Shown here: piece after piece, positions 26,280 to 35,111 of the stretch | Layout of the letters: every line of letters starts with the position of its first letter | Position numbering within the stretch: the stretch's first letter is position 1 | Assembly (NCBI GenBank): GCA_937942475.1 | Contig: CALDEP010000105.1 | Location: 1-40,201 of the forward strand | Length of the DNA: 40,201 nt | Source of the DNA: an uncultured Aureispira sp. | GTDB taxonomy: Bacteria; Bacteroidota; Bacteroidia; Chitinophagales; Saprospiraceae | Direction: 5' to 3' | Position numbers and translations under genes: made by a program | Notes under the pieces: model-generated | What the model was told of the DNA's origin: nothing | The model's database searches: none | Seen by the model: the letters and a program-made list of their open reading frames with translations, nothing else

Positions 26280-26987
26280 TTATTTTTTGCGAGTTAATAC
26301 CTCATCTACCAAACCATACGCTTTAGCTTCTCCTGAAGTCATCCAGTTATCACGTTCACAATCTGCTTCAATTGTCTCGTAAGGTTGTCCAGTATGTGTT
26401 GCGATGATATCGTATAATTCTTTTTGAAGTTGCTTAATCAACTTGTAAGAGATTTCCATATCTGTTACTTGACCTTGCATGCCTCCCAATGGTTGGTGAA
26501 TCATCACACGACTGTGTGGCAAACAACTACGCTTTCCTTCTGCTCCAGCACAAAGTAATACCGCTCCCATAGAAGCAGCCAAACCTGTACAAATCGTTCC
26601 TACATCAGGCGTTACATATTGCATGGTATCATAAATACCTTGACCTGCAATCACAGAACCACCAGGACTGTTGACAAAAATTTGGATGTCACGTTTAGGA
26701 TCTGTAGACTCTAAGAACAACAATTGTGCTTGTACGATATTCGCTACATAATCATTAATTCCCTGTCCTAAGAAAATAATTCTATCCATCATCAAACGAG
26801 AAAATACGTCCAACTGAGAAATGTTCATCTGACGCTCCTCAATTACATAAGGAGTCAAACCAGTTACATTTGGCATTCCCATATTCATTGCTTGCTTTGC
26901 TGTATTTTCAGCATACGTATCTACGTGCATTCCCGTCATTCCCATATGCTTAACAGCATACTTTCTAAATTCGCTTTTATTAAACAT
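26280..26987 (-). CDS. clpP: ATP-dependent Clp protease proteolytic subunit ClpP
   Basis: 235 residues, with an N-terminal extension of about 40 residues (AVKHMGMTGMHVDTYAENTA) common in Bacteroidota ClpP. Catalytic triad visible: S139 in GLAASMGA, H164 in MIHQPLGG and D213 in ERDNWMTSGEA. Handle region and NSPGGSVIAGQGIYDTMQYV are typical. It forms the tetradecameric proteolytic chamber that works with ClpX at 24801-26063. A terminator follows the gene, and repeat A3 (27031-27076) lies 44 bp upstream of the start, so the promoter may be within or beyond that repeat. Confidence 0.96.
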   Translation of the reverse strand: MFNKSEFRKYAVKHMGMTGMHVDTYAENTAKQAMNMGMPNVTGLTPYVIEERQMNISQLDVFSRLMMDRIIFLGQGINDYVANIVQAQLLFLESTDPKRDIQIFVNSPGGSVIAGQGIYDTMQYVTPDVGTICTGLAASMGAVLLCAGAEGKRSCLPHSRVMIHQPLGGMQGQVTDMEISYKLIKQLQKELYDIIATHTGQPYETIEADCERDNWMTSGEAKAYGLVDEVLTRKK

Positions 26988-27030
26988 GTTCTTTTATTTT
27001 TGTTTTATTAATTTTATTCTACATTTCGTT

Positions 27031-27076
27031 TTAATACTTAGCTACGCTAAGCCTTCTGGTTCTATATGAAGTATAG
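27031..27076. repeat. Short modular intergenic repeat, copy A3
   Basis: TTAATACTTAGCTACGCTAAG ... TCTATATGAAGTATAGT, a shortened version of copies A1/A2 with the same inverted ends (AATACTT / AAGTAT). It lies just upstream of clpP. The adjoining DNA up to 27260 is AT-rich with no gene seen. Confidence 0.5.
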
Positions 27077-27260
27077 TCCTTTAGAAAAATCCACGAAATA
27101 CTATTTATAATAGCATACGCAAGGCGTTCCACTAATATATACGGTTTTATTTGGGTTTCCTAATTTTTAAAGGCTGTATTTTTTATTCCTAATTATCTAT
27201 TAAATGTTCTAAGAAGTTATCAAAAGAAGCCCTTTTGTTTTCATAAAATCCTATCCTCTA

Positions 27261-27788
27261 CTAATTTATTAAATGCTCAGATAGGTCCACAAAATCAGGA
27301 TTTTCAAAATCTATATTTCTCAACAAAGTTGTCAATTCATGGTGTGGAATTCCTAACAATCTACTATTTAGCAACATGGGTGTTTTCTTGGTAAGCAAGT
27401 GAATGCTTTGAACCAATTTCTTAAAGAACTTTTTCTCTTTTTGAATGACCGCACTTGGGTCTTTAAAGATAACTTGTACGTTTTGGATTAGAAAAAGTTG
27501 TTTGCTTTTGATTGAATCAACTGCTTCCCATTCGACACGCCCTAAACTGTACCAATGCGTGTTATCAACAATACCTTCTCTATCAATAATTAAGGCAGGT
27601 CTTTTTCCTATTAATCCTCGCCAAGTTCTCCTAATATTCCATAGCAAAAAAAATGCTATAGGGATTATCAAGAAAATAAACTCCCATCCAACAAAAATCC
27701 AAGAGCATACAATTAATAAAACAAATAGACTAGTAAAAAGGATTCGTATGGAGTGCAGTTTCGCAAAATTAACAGTAATTGTCTTCAT
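27261..27788 (-). CDS. STM3941-like small membrane protein (two TM helices, PH-like domain)
   Basis: 175 residues. Two adjacent membrane helices at about 12-52 (SIRILFTSLFVLLIVCSWIF, FIFLIIPIAFFLLWNIRR) followed by a soluble domain with ALIIDREGIVDNTHWYSLGR and VEWEAVDSIKSKQLFLIQNV, which follows the pattern of the STM3941/YcxB type PH-like domain (L.I...GI.D......G.I.W..I..I). Function unknown for the family. It stands between clpP and the kinase gene; 96 bp separate it from the kinase stop, so it may be the last gene of the kinase operon. Confidence 0.7.
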   Translation of the reverse strand: MKTITVNFAKLHSIRILFTSLFVLLIVCSWIFVGWEFIFLIIPIAFFLLWNIRRTWRGLIGKRPALIIDREGIVDNTHWYSLGRVEWEAVDSIKSKQLFLIQNVQVIFKDPSAVIQKEKKFFKKLVQSIHLLTKKTPMLLNSRLLGIPHHELTTLLRNIDFENPDFVDLSEHLIN

Positions 27789-27884
27789 TTTGTTTAGGAT
27801 AATTAATTAAGCCTTCAATTTTGTGCCAGTCTATTTTCAATGCCAAAATAGCGGACTATTGGCAATTCTGGCAGGCTTTAGCGA

Positions 27885-30536
27885 TTACTTTTGAGTCAAT
27901 TTGCGTATATAGTTACCAAAATTAATCTCTTTGTACTTCTGCGCTTCAAAAGCTTTTGCCTCCAATTTGGGCAACAATTGTTTTAATTCTCTTAAGTTTT
28001 GTGCTAGCTCTCGATACGATTTTTGAACCTTAGGATGGTTAATTTTCTTGTTGTATTTTTGCAACTCTTCTTCCAATTCCTCTACTTCATTTGCCACTCG
28101 ATCAGCACGTGTTTCACAATCTTTCACGATAGATTCATAGAGGCTTCGATAATCTTGCAAGACTAGATTTTCTTCTTTTTCATAAGCCGTTTCCAATTCC
28201 GTGACATACTCTGTTACTGTTTCGTATTGCTCCTGCAAATTAGCATAAGGCGCTCCCAAGACAATTTTCCGAGTTTCTATTTTCACCTTTTCCAACTCCC
28301 CACGCTTAAAACGATCCAAATTTTTCAATTCCATTCGTTTTTCGGTCTCCAAAGCACTTCTTTTCTGACGATATTCTTTTTTCAAAAGCGCTTTTTCTTT
28401 ATCCAAAGCATTTAATTGATGCTTGGTTTCATCGTGCCAATGCTTCAAATTATTTAAAATGGTTTTAGACGCTCTAAATACTTTAGCATTAATTTTTTGA
28501 CCATCTTTGAGCACAATTTCTCCTGTTCTAGTATTAATACTATAAACTTGCAAAACAGAAGAGAACTTCAGTTCTTCCAAGGTATCTTTTAGGTCCTTTT
28601 TCATAGCCTCTGTAATGTTTCGTTTCCCCTTCCAAAGTCGATATATATGATTTTCAATAAAAGTATCCTCTCTAATATCTTGATACAATAATTTAATTTT
28701 CGCTTCTTGCTCATTGTACAAAGTCGTTAGTTTTGCTCCAATTAAATCACTAATTTTTGTTCGCTTGTTTTTCATCAAGCTATTAATCGCTATTTTTCCC
28801 TCCTTCATAAAAGGATGACTATCCTTTATGGGCTGATCTTTTACGAGTTGATCCACTGCTTTTTTATGGGCACTGTGAATGGCAATTCTAATTTTAGCCA
28901 AATTATTATAATTCCCATCTTCTACCCTAGCAATAATTCGATGCCCGATTGCCTTGTCGACATATTTTTGATTTAGATGCTCATATTGTTCTACTGCCTT
29001 GTTTTCTAATTCTTTTACTCGGTCATCCTGTTTTTTCAAATAAGCTTTAAGTCCCGCTATTTGTTCTTTTACTTCCTCTGTAAGGCGTTCTATCTTGGGC
29101 ACTATTCTACGAACACTTCGCTTAAAGCTCTTCCGACTTTGGGCAACTCGATAGGATTGTTTCTGATACTCTTTTTGGGTGGCAGCCAAAGCTATTTTAA
29201 TTCGTTCAGCCTGAAGGTAGGTACCATCTTTTCTGAAGTTTTTATCCGCTCGATACAGTAAAAAAAAGACTAGTAAAATGCCAACAATGGGCGTTGCTAT
29301 TACAAAAGATAAACCAACAAAAAGCCCCCAGCTCATTAATTGCCCCAGTTTAAGGGGCTTTACTTTAAAATCTTTCAGCTCCCTTTCGTTTGGAACACGT
29401 ACTTGGGGTTTTGGCAACTCATTATTATTACTCAACTCAACCAACTGCGTAGCAGCCATTGAATAAGAAGGCAAATCTATTCGAGCAGAAGGCAAAGGAA
29501 ATCGAGGTTTTCTAGTGTACAAACCACCTCCTAAAATATGCCCGTAACGCTTGTACGCAGTCTCATCATCTAGGCTTAATAAAATAGCCGCACACCACTC
29601 CTCTGCACTTGGGCGCAAATCAGGGTTTTCATTCCCATCAATAAAACAACGAAAAAACAAATCTTGTAAGCTCTTATCTAACTTATAAAAGGCTTTGTGT
29701 GGTGGAGGAATAATGCTAAACGAAGATTTTTTTGCAGGATGATGCACAAACAAACCATGCTTAATTTTATCATGCAAGGTCGTCAATCGCTCATAAGGCG
29801 CACCCGAGCTTGCCGCAAAAGGATGAATCCCAAATAGTAGTTTGTACAAAATCACCCCTAAACCAAAACGATCCCAAGCTTCTCTTTCTGTTGGGTCATA
29901 ATCTAGTTTTCTATAATGCTCTGGTGGAGTATATTCAGGAGTTGCCACAGGTGCATCAAACAAACTTTTCCCCGACTCCACCACTTCCACTGAGTCTGTA
30001 TCCACAATAGAAACCAAGCCATTGGTCTGAATCACAATGTTATCAGGCTTCATATCCACCAAAACATAGCGTTCTATAGAATGTACTTGATGAATGGCTG
30101 CGCAAATATTAAAGGATAATTTCAGCCGCATATCCATCGCCTTAGGTGATTTTTTAAAATCAAACCTTGCCCATTCTTGACGTAGTTTTTTAGGAATTTT
30201 GGGCGTACACAATATTTCTAGCTTCTCTCCCTCCGTATAAGGCATGATAAAACCTACAAATCTCCCCTTATCATAAAGCGAATCCTTGACCCAAATAACA
30301 GAATTGTGCGCTCCTGCATTTTCATCTGATTGAATGGGCGGATAAGCCGCTAAATAGTTGATTTTTTTCTCCCGTACGGGCGTTAGTTTATGTGGATGGT
30401 ATAATTTAGCAACGTACTTTCTTAATTCTTTTGGTGCTGTAATTTTATATAAATTCCCCTCTCCTCCTCCAGCAAAAGGCTTTGCTGAAAGGCTGACCCA
30501 AAGACCACTTTTTTCTAATTTATATTGTTTTGCCAC
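27885..30536 (-). CDS. Atypical Ser/Thr protein kinase with transmembrane region and long coiled coils
   Basis: 883 residues, start codon GTG at 30536 (no in-frame ATG upstream before a stop). Residues about 10-330 form a protein kinase domain: glycine-rich loop FAGGGEGNLYKI (21-32), VAKLY lysine K44, catalytic loop LVDMKPDNIVI with D161, K163 and N166 (the usual HRD is VD here), metal-binding D179 in DTD (in place of DFG) and a PEYTPPEHY activation end. Two close hydrophobic helices lie at about 405-435 (LMSWGLFVGLSFVIATPIVG). The remainder, about 450 residues, is highly charged coiled coil. This resembles the YegI-type membrane kinases (family-level inference). The coiled coil may act as an oligomerisation or sensing module. 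MITE copy 3 ends 28 bp upstream of the start; the GNAT gene beyond it is on the same strand. Confidence 0.85.
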   Translation of the reverse strand: MAKQYKLEKSGLWVSLSAKPFAGGGEGNLYKITAPKELRKYVAKLYHPHKLTPVREKKINYLAAYPPIQSDENAGAHNSVIWVKDSLYDKGRFVGFIMPYTEGEKLEILCTPKIPKKLRQEWARFDFKKSPKAMDMRLKLSFNICAAIHQVHSIERYVLVDMKPDNIVIQTNGLVSIVDTDSVEVVESGKSLFDAPVATPEYTPPEHYRKLDYDPTEREAWDRFGLGVILYKLLFGIHPFAASSGAPYERLTTLHDKIKHGLFVHHPAKKSSFSIIPPPHKAFYKLDKSLQDLFFRCFIDGNENPDLRPSAEEWCAAILLSLDDETAYKRYGHILGGGLYTRKPRFPLPSARIDLPSYSMAATQLVELSNNNELPKPQVRVPNERELKDFKVKPLKLGQLMSWGLFVGLSFVIATPIVGILLVFFLLYRADKNFRKDGTYLQAERIKIALAATQKEYQKQSYRVAQSRKSFKRSVRRIVPKIERLTEEVKEQIAGLKAYLKKQDDRVKELENKAVEQYEHLNQKYVDKAIGHRIIARVEDGNYNNLAKIRIAIHSAHKKAVDQLVKDQPIKDSHPFMKEGKIAINSLMKNKRTKISDLIGAKLTTLYNEQEAKIKLLYQDIREDTFIENHIYRLWKGKRNITEAMKKDLKDTLEELKFSSVLQVYSINTRTGEIVLKDGQKINAKVFRASKTILNNLKHWHDETKHQLNALDKEKALLKKEYRQKRSALETEKRMELKNLDRFKRGELEKVKIETRKIVLGAPYANLQEQYETVTEYVTELETAYEKEENLVLQDYRSLYESIVKDCETRADRVANEVEELEEELQKYNKKINHPKVQKSYRELAQNLRELKQLLPKLEAKAFEAQKYKEINFGNYIRKLTQK

Positions 30537-30564
30537 GAATGAGGGTATTTTTTATTATTATAAC

Positions 30565-30767
30565 TAACTGATGTTACGCCAGAACCTTTTTTAGTTCAGT
30601 ATTAAACTCATCGTTACTTATTTAAGGACTGTTTTAATGTTGAATTCTTAATGCTAAATTTTTAATGTCTGTTGTGCTCTAAAGCATTTAACATTAAAAA
30701 TTTAGCATTAAGAATTAAGAACATTGATTTCTCATCAACATAATCCATTTTTTCGTAAAATGAGTTA
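30565..30767. mobile_element. MITE-like element, copy 3, with 7-bp flanking duplication
   Basis: Left end TAACTGATGTTACGCC, right end CGTAAAATGAGTTA. Internal arms TTAATGCTAAATTTTTAATG and CATTAAAAATTTAGCATTAA form a long hairpin. TTATAAC lies immediately outside both ends (30558-30564 and 30768-30774), consistent with a target-site duplication. It lies between the GNAT stop and the kinase start, so in a joint transcript it would be between the two cistrons. Confidence 0.7.
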
Positions 30768-30773
30768 TTATAA

Positions 30774-31904
30774 CTATGTAAAAGCAGCATCTGCATCTCC
30801 ATCTTGAATGATAAAGTCGGGGGTTGCTGCCAATTGGTCGCCCAAAACTTTACCTATAATATAGTGTCGGTTAAAAGCTCTTGTCTTAAAGAAAGGCGTT
30901 TTGCCATTTTTGATGACTTTTACCAAAGCAGGATGAAAGACGGTTAACATATCCAACTTTAAACCAAGCATATGTTCATAGACCACTTCTAAGACCTGTT
31001 CTTCTGCTCCATTCAAAAAGTAAGCGTAAGGTATTTTCATGTTTTTGCCTCGAATGCTGATGACTAAAAAACCAATCATTTTTAAGGCTTTATCATAAAC
31101 CTTGACATTTAAGAAAGTAAAAGAAGCATCTGTTGCTGAAAAATGATAACGTTTGGCATTGTGATCTTTTAATCCAGAAGACAACAGCCATTGATTTTTA
31201 ACTACCCAGGTCAAATCTGTTCGATTGCGATTCATCAATTCTTTCGATTTATTCGCCTCTATAAACGACCAAGCTTCTTCATCTATTTCAGACAAATATT
31301 CAAAGGAAATTCCCTTCGATTCCAATCTATTGCTTTTAGCCCATTTTAAACGCAAGGCATTCGGCAAATTAAACAGCGTATCTATACAAATCAAAAAAGG
31401 TTTCCATTTGTTCCATTTTTCGTCTTTTTTTGGAAGAAGGTAGGCTAAATTTAGACGAAGGTAGCCTCGAACGCCTTCAGGCTTTGCCAAATCTAGAAAC
31501 TGTTCTGTTCGATTGTACAAACCATGTGCCGCAGGCGTAAATTCGGTCACCAAGATTTTATAGTCCCAAGCTTCAAAAACAGCTTGAATTAATTTCTTGG
31601 CAATGCCTTTTCCTCTCATAATCGGATTCACCCACATACAGCTCAACCACCCAACGTGCTCTACTCCTGTCGAAAAATGCAAATCATCCGCAAAAACACC
31701 TAAATAAGCAACCATTTCTCCTCCTTCATAGATCAAGACTAAAACCAAATCATCCGCTTTCACCCGAGGGTTTCGAATATGAGATAAGGCTCTATGTTTA
31801 CTGATCGCAACATACTTTGTGGTCTTATATTCCTTAGAGTCTATATAAGCTTGTAATTGGTGTTGTCGAATTTCTCTTATTTCCATATTTTCTGTTAAAT
31901 GCAA
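30774..31904 (-). CDS. GNAT-family N-acetyltransferase with C-terminal extension
   Basis: 376 residues. The first 150 form a GNAT domain: ADDLVLVLIYEGGEMVAYLG, WLSCMWVNPIMRGKGIAKKLI (acetyl-CoA loop R-G-K-G-I-A) and KILVTEFTPAAHGLYNRTEQ. The next 220 residues (FEYLSEIDEEAWSFIEANKS, LTWVVKNQWLLSSGLKD, GFLVISIRGKNMKIPYAYFL) look like a second, degenerate GNAT-like half. ATG codons at 31904 and 31886 are both possible. Substrate unknown. Its TAG stop abuts MITE copy 3, and the kinase gene follows on the same strand after that element; the two might be one transcription unit. Confidence 0.8.
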   Translation of the reverse strand: MHLTENMEIREIRQHQLQAYIDSKEYKTTKYVAISKHRALSHIRNPRVKADDLVLVLIYEGGEMVAYLGVFADDLHFSTGVEHVGWLSCMWVNPIMRGKGIAKKLIQAVFEAWDYKILVTEFTPAAHGLYNRTEQFLDLAKPEGVRGYLRLNLAYLLPKKDEKWNKWKPFLICIDTLFNLPNALRLKWAKSNRLESKGISFEYLSEIDEEAWSFIEANKSKELMNRNRTDLTWVVKNQWLLSSGLKDHNAKRYHFSATDASFTFLNVKVYDKALKMIGFLVISIRGKNMKIPYAYFLNGAEEQVLEVVYEHMLGLKLDMLTVFHPALVKVIKNGKTPFFKTRAFNRHYIIGKVLGDQLAATPDFIIQDGDADAAFT

Positions 31905-32019
31905 GTGCTTTATTCAAATATAAACTATAACTTAGAAAAAGTAAGGATTTGAAAGATTATTCCTGTTAAAGATACTTACAATACTACAAGATTTTACTGT
32001 AAATAATTTGTTAAAAGAC

Positions 32020-32050
32020 TTGACTTAGTGTAACTTTTTTGATACATTTG
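32020..32050 (+). promoter_or_regulatory. Bacteroidota-type promoter for the STM4011-4015 cassette
   Basis: TTG (32020-32022), 20-bp spacer, TACATTTG (32043-32050), a perfect TAnnTTTG box. Transcription should start near 32057, only about 11 bp before MITE copy 4, so the whole element would be in the leader of the first cassette gene. No other gene was seen in 31905-32067. Confidence 0.6.
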
Positions 32051-32067
32051 AAGAGAACAAACTTACC

Positions 32068-32313
32068 TAACTCATGTTACGCAAAACTCAAAGCGCAGCG
32101 CTCATGAGCGAAGCGAACTAAAAATAATTAAGGAGATAAAAATTTAATGCTCCTGTATAAACTTGTTCTGAATGTTGAATGCTTAATGTTGAATGCTTTC
32201 AAATAGAATTAGCATTAAAAATTAAGCATTCAACATTAAAAATTAAAACAAAGGTTCAAGGAGCAAATTTCGGGTTCTTAATAGGAATAAAAAAATCTGC
32301 GTAACATCAGGTA
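32068..32313. mobile_element. MITE-like element, copy 4 (in leader of the STM4015 gene)
   Basis: Left end TAACTCATGTTACGCA, right end TGCGTAACATCAGGTA. Opposite in orientation to copy 1 (11551-11770) and nearly identical to it over about 105 bp at the right side, indicating recent spread. It contains an A-type module (32088-32116, AAAGCGCAGCGCTCATGAGC) that copy 1 lacks. Internal arms built of GAATGCTTAATGTTGAATGC and AGCATTAAAAATTAAGC can pair. Confidence 0.75.
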
Positions 32314-32347
32314 CCTAAAGTATATTAATCATCTAATTAAACACATC

Positions 32348-33274
32348 ATGACATTTTCAAGAAACGCATTTTACTTTAATAAGAAAAAAGTAATTGATTT
32401 TGATATTGAAAAAGGTATCGAAAATACGGAACTAGCCTATCGTTTTCGCACAGAATACGATGGTCCAGAAAATGAGGTTCAAAATATGATCAAAGCTTTT
32501 TTGAACGATCCTAAATTAGGCGAAGTAGATAGTTTTGTCATTGGACATTGGGGACCAGAACACGATGATTCTCCCCTCTCTATTATTCAATTATTAGTGG
32601 ATAACAAAGCTAAATTACAACACATCAAGGGCATCTTTTTTGGAGACATTACCTATGAAGAAAATGAAGTTTCATGGATTGAAAACTGTAATCATGGTCC
32701 CGTTTTAGCTGCCTTGCCCAATCTAGAGTTTTATCAAGTTCGTGGTGGTAATGGTCTTGCTTTTGGTGAATTAAACCATTCCAATCTAAAAAAATTGGTC
32801 ATCCAAACAGGTGGCTTATCCAAATCCATTTTTGCAGAGCTTTCCAAGGCGGGTTTACCTGCTTTAGAACACTTAGAACTGTGGTTAGGTTCTGATAATT
32901 ATGGTTTTAATGCCACTCCTGAAGAGGTGGCAGCATCTTACAGAGGCGCTGGCGGCAATCACTTACCTTCCTTGAAATATTTGGGTTTAAGAAATAGTGA
33001 AATTGCAAATGAATTAGCACAATTCATAAAAGGAGATCCTATCCTAGATCGTATTGAAATATTAGATTTTTCTAGAGGAACGATTGACGATATAGGGGCG
33101 GAGGCATTGGTTGATAATCCTGCTATTAAAAACTTAAAAAAACTAGACTTGCACCACAATTTCATCTCCGATGAATGGGCAGCAAAATTAGAAGACTTAG
33201 GCATCAAAGTAGATCTTAAAGAAAGAGAACCTGATGCCGATGAAGACGATCGTTATATTTCTGTTTCAGAGTAA
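32348..33274 (+). CDS. STM4015-family LRR-like protein
   Basis: 308 residues, no signal peptide. The sequence follows the STM4015 family pattern: SFVIGHWGPEHDDSP, GIFFGDITYEENEVSWIENC, LEFYQVRGGNGL, LEHLELWLGSDNYG, LKYLGLRNSEIANELA, IEILDFSRGTIDDIGAEALV, LKKLDLHHNFISDEWA, and the family's C-terminal end DDRYISVSE. The LRR-like units are irregular (about 24-28 residues) and probably form a protein-binding solenoid. In Salmonella and many other bacteria it is encoded beside STM4011-STM4014 (known from the naming of these families); no biochemical role is known to me. It is the first gene of the cassette, 17 bp before the ATP-grasp gene, behind a predicted promoter (32020-32050) and MITE copy 4. 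Confidence 0.88.
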   Translation: MTFSRNAFYFNKKKVIDFDIEKGIENTELAYRFRTEYDGPENEVQNMIKAFLNDPKLGEVDSFVIGHWGPEHDDSPLSIIQLLVDNKAKLQHIKGIFFGDITYEENEVSWIENCNHGPVLAALPNLEFYQVRGGNGLAFGELNHSNLKKLVIQTGGLSKSIFAELSKAGLPALEHLELWLGSDNYGFNATPEEVAASYRGAGGNHLPSLKYLGLRNSEIANELAQFIKGDPILDRIEILDFSRGTIDDIGAEALVDNPAIKNLKKLDLHHNFISDEWAAKLEDLGIKVDLKEREPDADEDDRYISVSE

Positions 33275-33291
33275 ATTCTAGACATTATCAG

Positions 33292-34434
33292 ATGCAATTT
33301 ACGCTTATTGGAAATCCAGAAAATAGACGTTGTCCATATTTTATAGCGGCAGTAAAATCTCAAGGTTTTACTGCCCCTTTTGTTGTTTCTTATTTAGATC
33401 TATTACAACAAAAAGTAGATTTAAAAAAGATACTTGCCCAAACAGATTATTTGAGGGTAGAATCTCCTGGAGAAAATCGAGCGGTTAGCAATGCCTTTCT
33501 AAAATTGGGCGTAGAACATCCTTTATTAGCTGATGCCCCTTCGATTGGTCTTTCAGCCATAGCGCAATTGCCTTTCGAAAAAGGGCGCATTCAATTTTTG
33601 CGACAAAATCACCTTGGATTTCTTGTTTTTTTGGATCAATTACAACAAGCAATTGCACCACATACACAGTTGAAGTTGATGAATAGTCTTGCAGGAATCA
33701 AATTGATGTTTGACAAAGCGGCTTGCCATCAACATTTTTCTCAACAGGCTATTTCTGTTCCATCGGCACTTTATAAGATCAAAAACTACGAGGATTTACG
33801 TACTCAAATGCAGGAAAAAGGTTGGCAACGAGTTTTCATCAAGCCCATTCATGGTTCTTCTGCTTCTGGTGTCATTGCCTTTAGAGTTCAAAAAGATAAA
33901 ATTCAAGCCATTACTTCTGTTGAATTGGTCAAAGAAAAAGCTTCTTTTAAATTATTCAATGCTTTAAAAATTCGTACCTATAACAACACTAAGGAAATTG
34001 CCTATTTAGTAAATACATTAGCAAAAGAGGGCATTATTGTAGAACAATGGATTCCTAAAGCTACTGTAGAAGGTGGTGCTTTTGATTTGAGAATGGTCGT
34101 TATTGGTGGCAAAACACAGCAAGTTGTTGTCCGTCAAAGTCATTCTCCTATGACCAATTTGCATTTGGGCAATCAAAGGGGCAGTATAGCGGAAGTAAAA
34201 GCGGTCATTGGCTTAGATAAATGGCAAAAAATGAGCGACTTAGCCGAACAAGCAGCTCGTACCTTACCAAACACCCTTTATGCTGGCATGGATGTTATGA
34301 TTTCAAATACCTTGAAAAAAAGCTACATCTTAGAAGCCAATGCCTTTGGGGATTTGTTGCCCAATGTGTTTATTAATAACATGGATACTTATACTAGCAC
34401 CATAAATTATATAAAAGAACAAGAATATGCTTGA
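33292..34434 (+). CDS. STM4014-family ATP-grasp-like protein
   Basis: 380 residues. An N-terminal domain (1-125) precedes an ATP-grasp fold: K139ish MFDKAACHQHF, K184 in VFIKPIHGSSASGV, hinge EQWIPKA, D265/R267 in FDLRMVVIGG, R281 in VVRQSHSPMTNLHLGNQRG, D334 in AGMDVM, and E348/N350 in YILEANAFGD, which together give the ATP and Mg ligands of RimK-like ligases. An amide- or peptide-bond-forming ligase is a reasonable inference; substrate unknown. It overlaps the following HAD gene by 8 bp and follows the STM4015 gene by 17 bp, so the three are translationally coupled or co-transcribed. Confidence 0.85.
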   Translation: MQFTLIGNPENRRCPYFIAAVKSQGFTAPFVVSYLDLLQQKVDLKKILAQTDYLRVESPGENRAVSNAFLKLGVEHPLLADAPSIGLSAIAQLPFEKGRIQFLRQNHLGFLVFLDQLQQAIAPHTQLKLMNSLAGIKLMFDKAACHQHFSQQAISVPSALYKIKNYEDLRTQMQEKGWQRVFIKPIHGSSASGVIAFRVQKDKIQAITSVELVKEKASFKLFNALKIRTYNNTKEIAYLVNTLAKEGIIVEQWIPKATVEGGAFDLRMVVIGGKTQQVVVRQSHSPMTNLHLGNQRGSIAEVKAVIGLDKWQKMSDLAEQAARTLPNTLYAGMDVMISNTLKKSYILEANAFGDLLPNVFINNMDTYTSTINYIKEQEYA

Positions 34435-35080
34435 TTCTATTACAACCATATATTTTGACCTTGACAATACGCTCATCAATCGCAATGCTGCTTTTTTAGC
34501 TTGTATGCAACAGTTTTTTGATGAGAATATGCCGAACTACTATTTTAAAAACGAAGAATTTGAAATAGAGAAGGTGGATCAGTTTGGTTATGCACCACGA
34601 GAAGAATTTGTAGAATGGTTTATTCAATATTATCAACCATCGGGCTGGAACGAAACGAATTTGTGGAATTATATGCATGCTAATATTAGTAATTTTGTGC
34701 GCCCCATTTCACCCACTTTGAGAGACTTCTTATTATCACTACAAAAAAGATATAGAATTGGGATCTTAACAAATGGTTCTATTAGTAACCAAAGTCGAAA
34801 AATTCACAAGGCGCAACTAGATGCTATTTTCCCTACAGAAACGATCCATATTTCTCAGCAATACCGTCTATCCAAACCCAATCCTGCCTTATTTGAATTG
34901 GTATTAGAACAATGGCAACTCCAACCACAACAATTATTGTATGTGGGTGACGATCCCATGAACGATATAAAAGGAGCCGCAAAAGTAGGCATCAAAACCG
35001 CTTGGCTGAGCCACAAAAGAGAATGGATTCACAAAATAAAACCAGATATCATCCTTGAAAACATCTTTGATTTAGGATAA
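34427..35080 (+). CDS. HAD-superfamily hydrolase (subfamily IA, YjjG/phosphoglycolate-phosphatase-like)
   Basis: 217 residues, normal for the class. Motif I FDLDNTLINR with D11 and D13, motif II ILTNGS, motif III YRLSKPNPALFE (Lys), motif IV YVGDDPMNDIKGAAKVG. A helical C1 cap lies between motif I and II. It should be a phosphatase acting on a small phosphorylated metabolite. Its ATG lies inside the last codons of the ATP-grasp gene (8-bp overlap), so it belongs to the cassette even though the core named set is STM4011-STM4015. The product could generate or remove a phosphate of the pathway intermediate. A 356-bp repeat-rich gap follows. Confidence 0.88.
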   Translation: MLDSITTIYFDLDNTLINRNAAFLACMQQFFDENMPNYYFKNEEFEIEKVDQFGYAPREEFVEWFIQYYQPSGWNETNLWNYMHANISNFVRPISPTLRDFLLSLQKRYRIGILTNGSISNQSRKIHKAQLDAIFPTETIHISQQYRLSKPNPALFELVLEQWQLQPQQLLYVGDDPMNDIKGAAKVGIKTAWLSHKREWIHKIKPDIILENIFDLG

Positions 35081-35111
35081 ATTTTTGTTACGTTTTGTAA
35101 TAATTTGCTAC

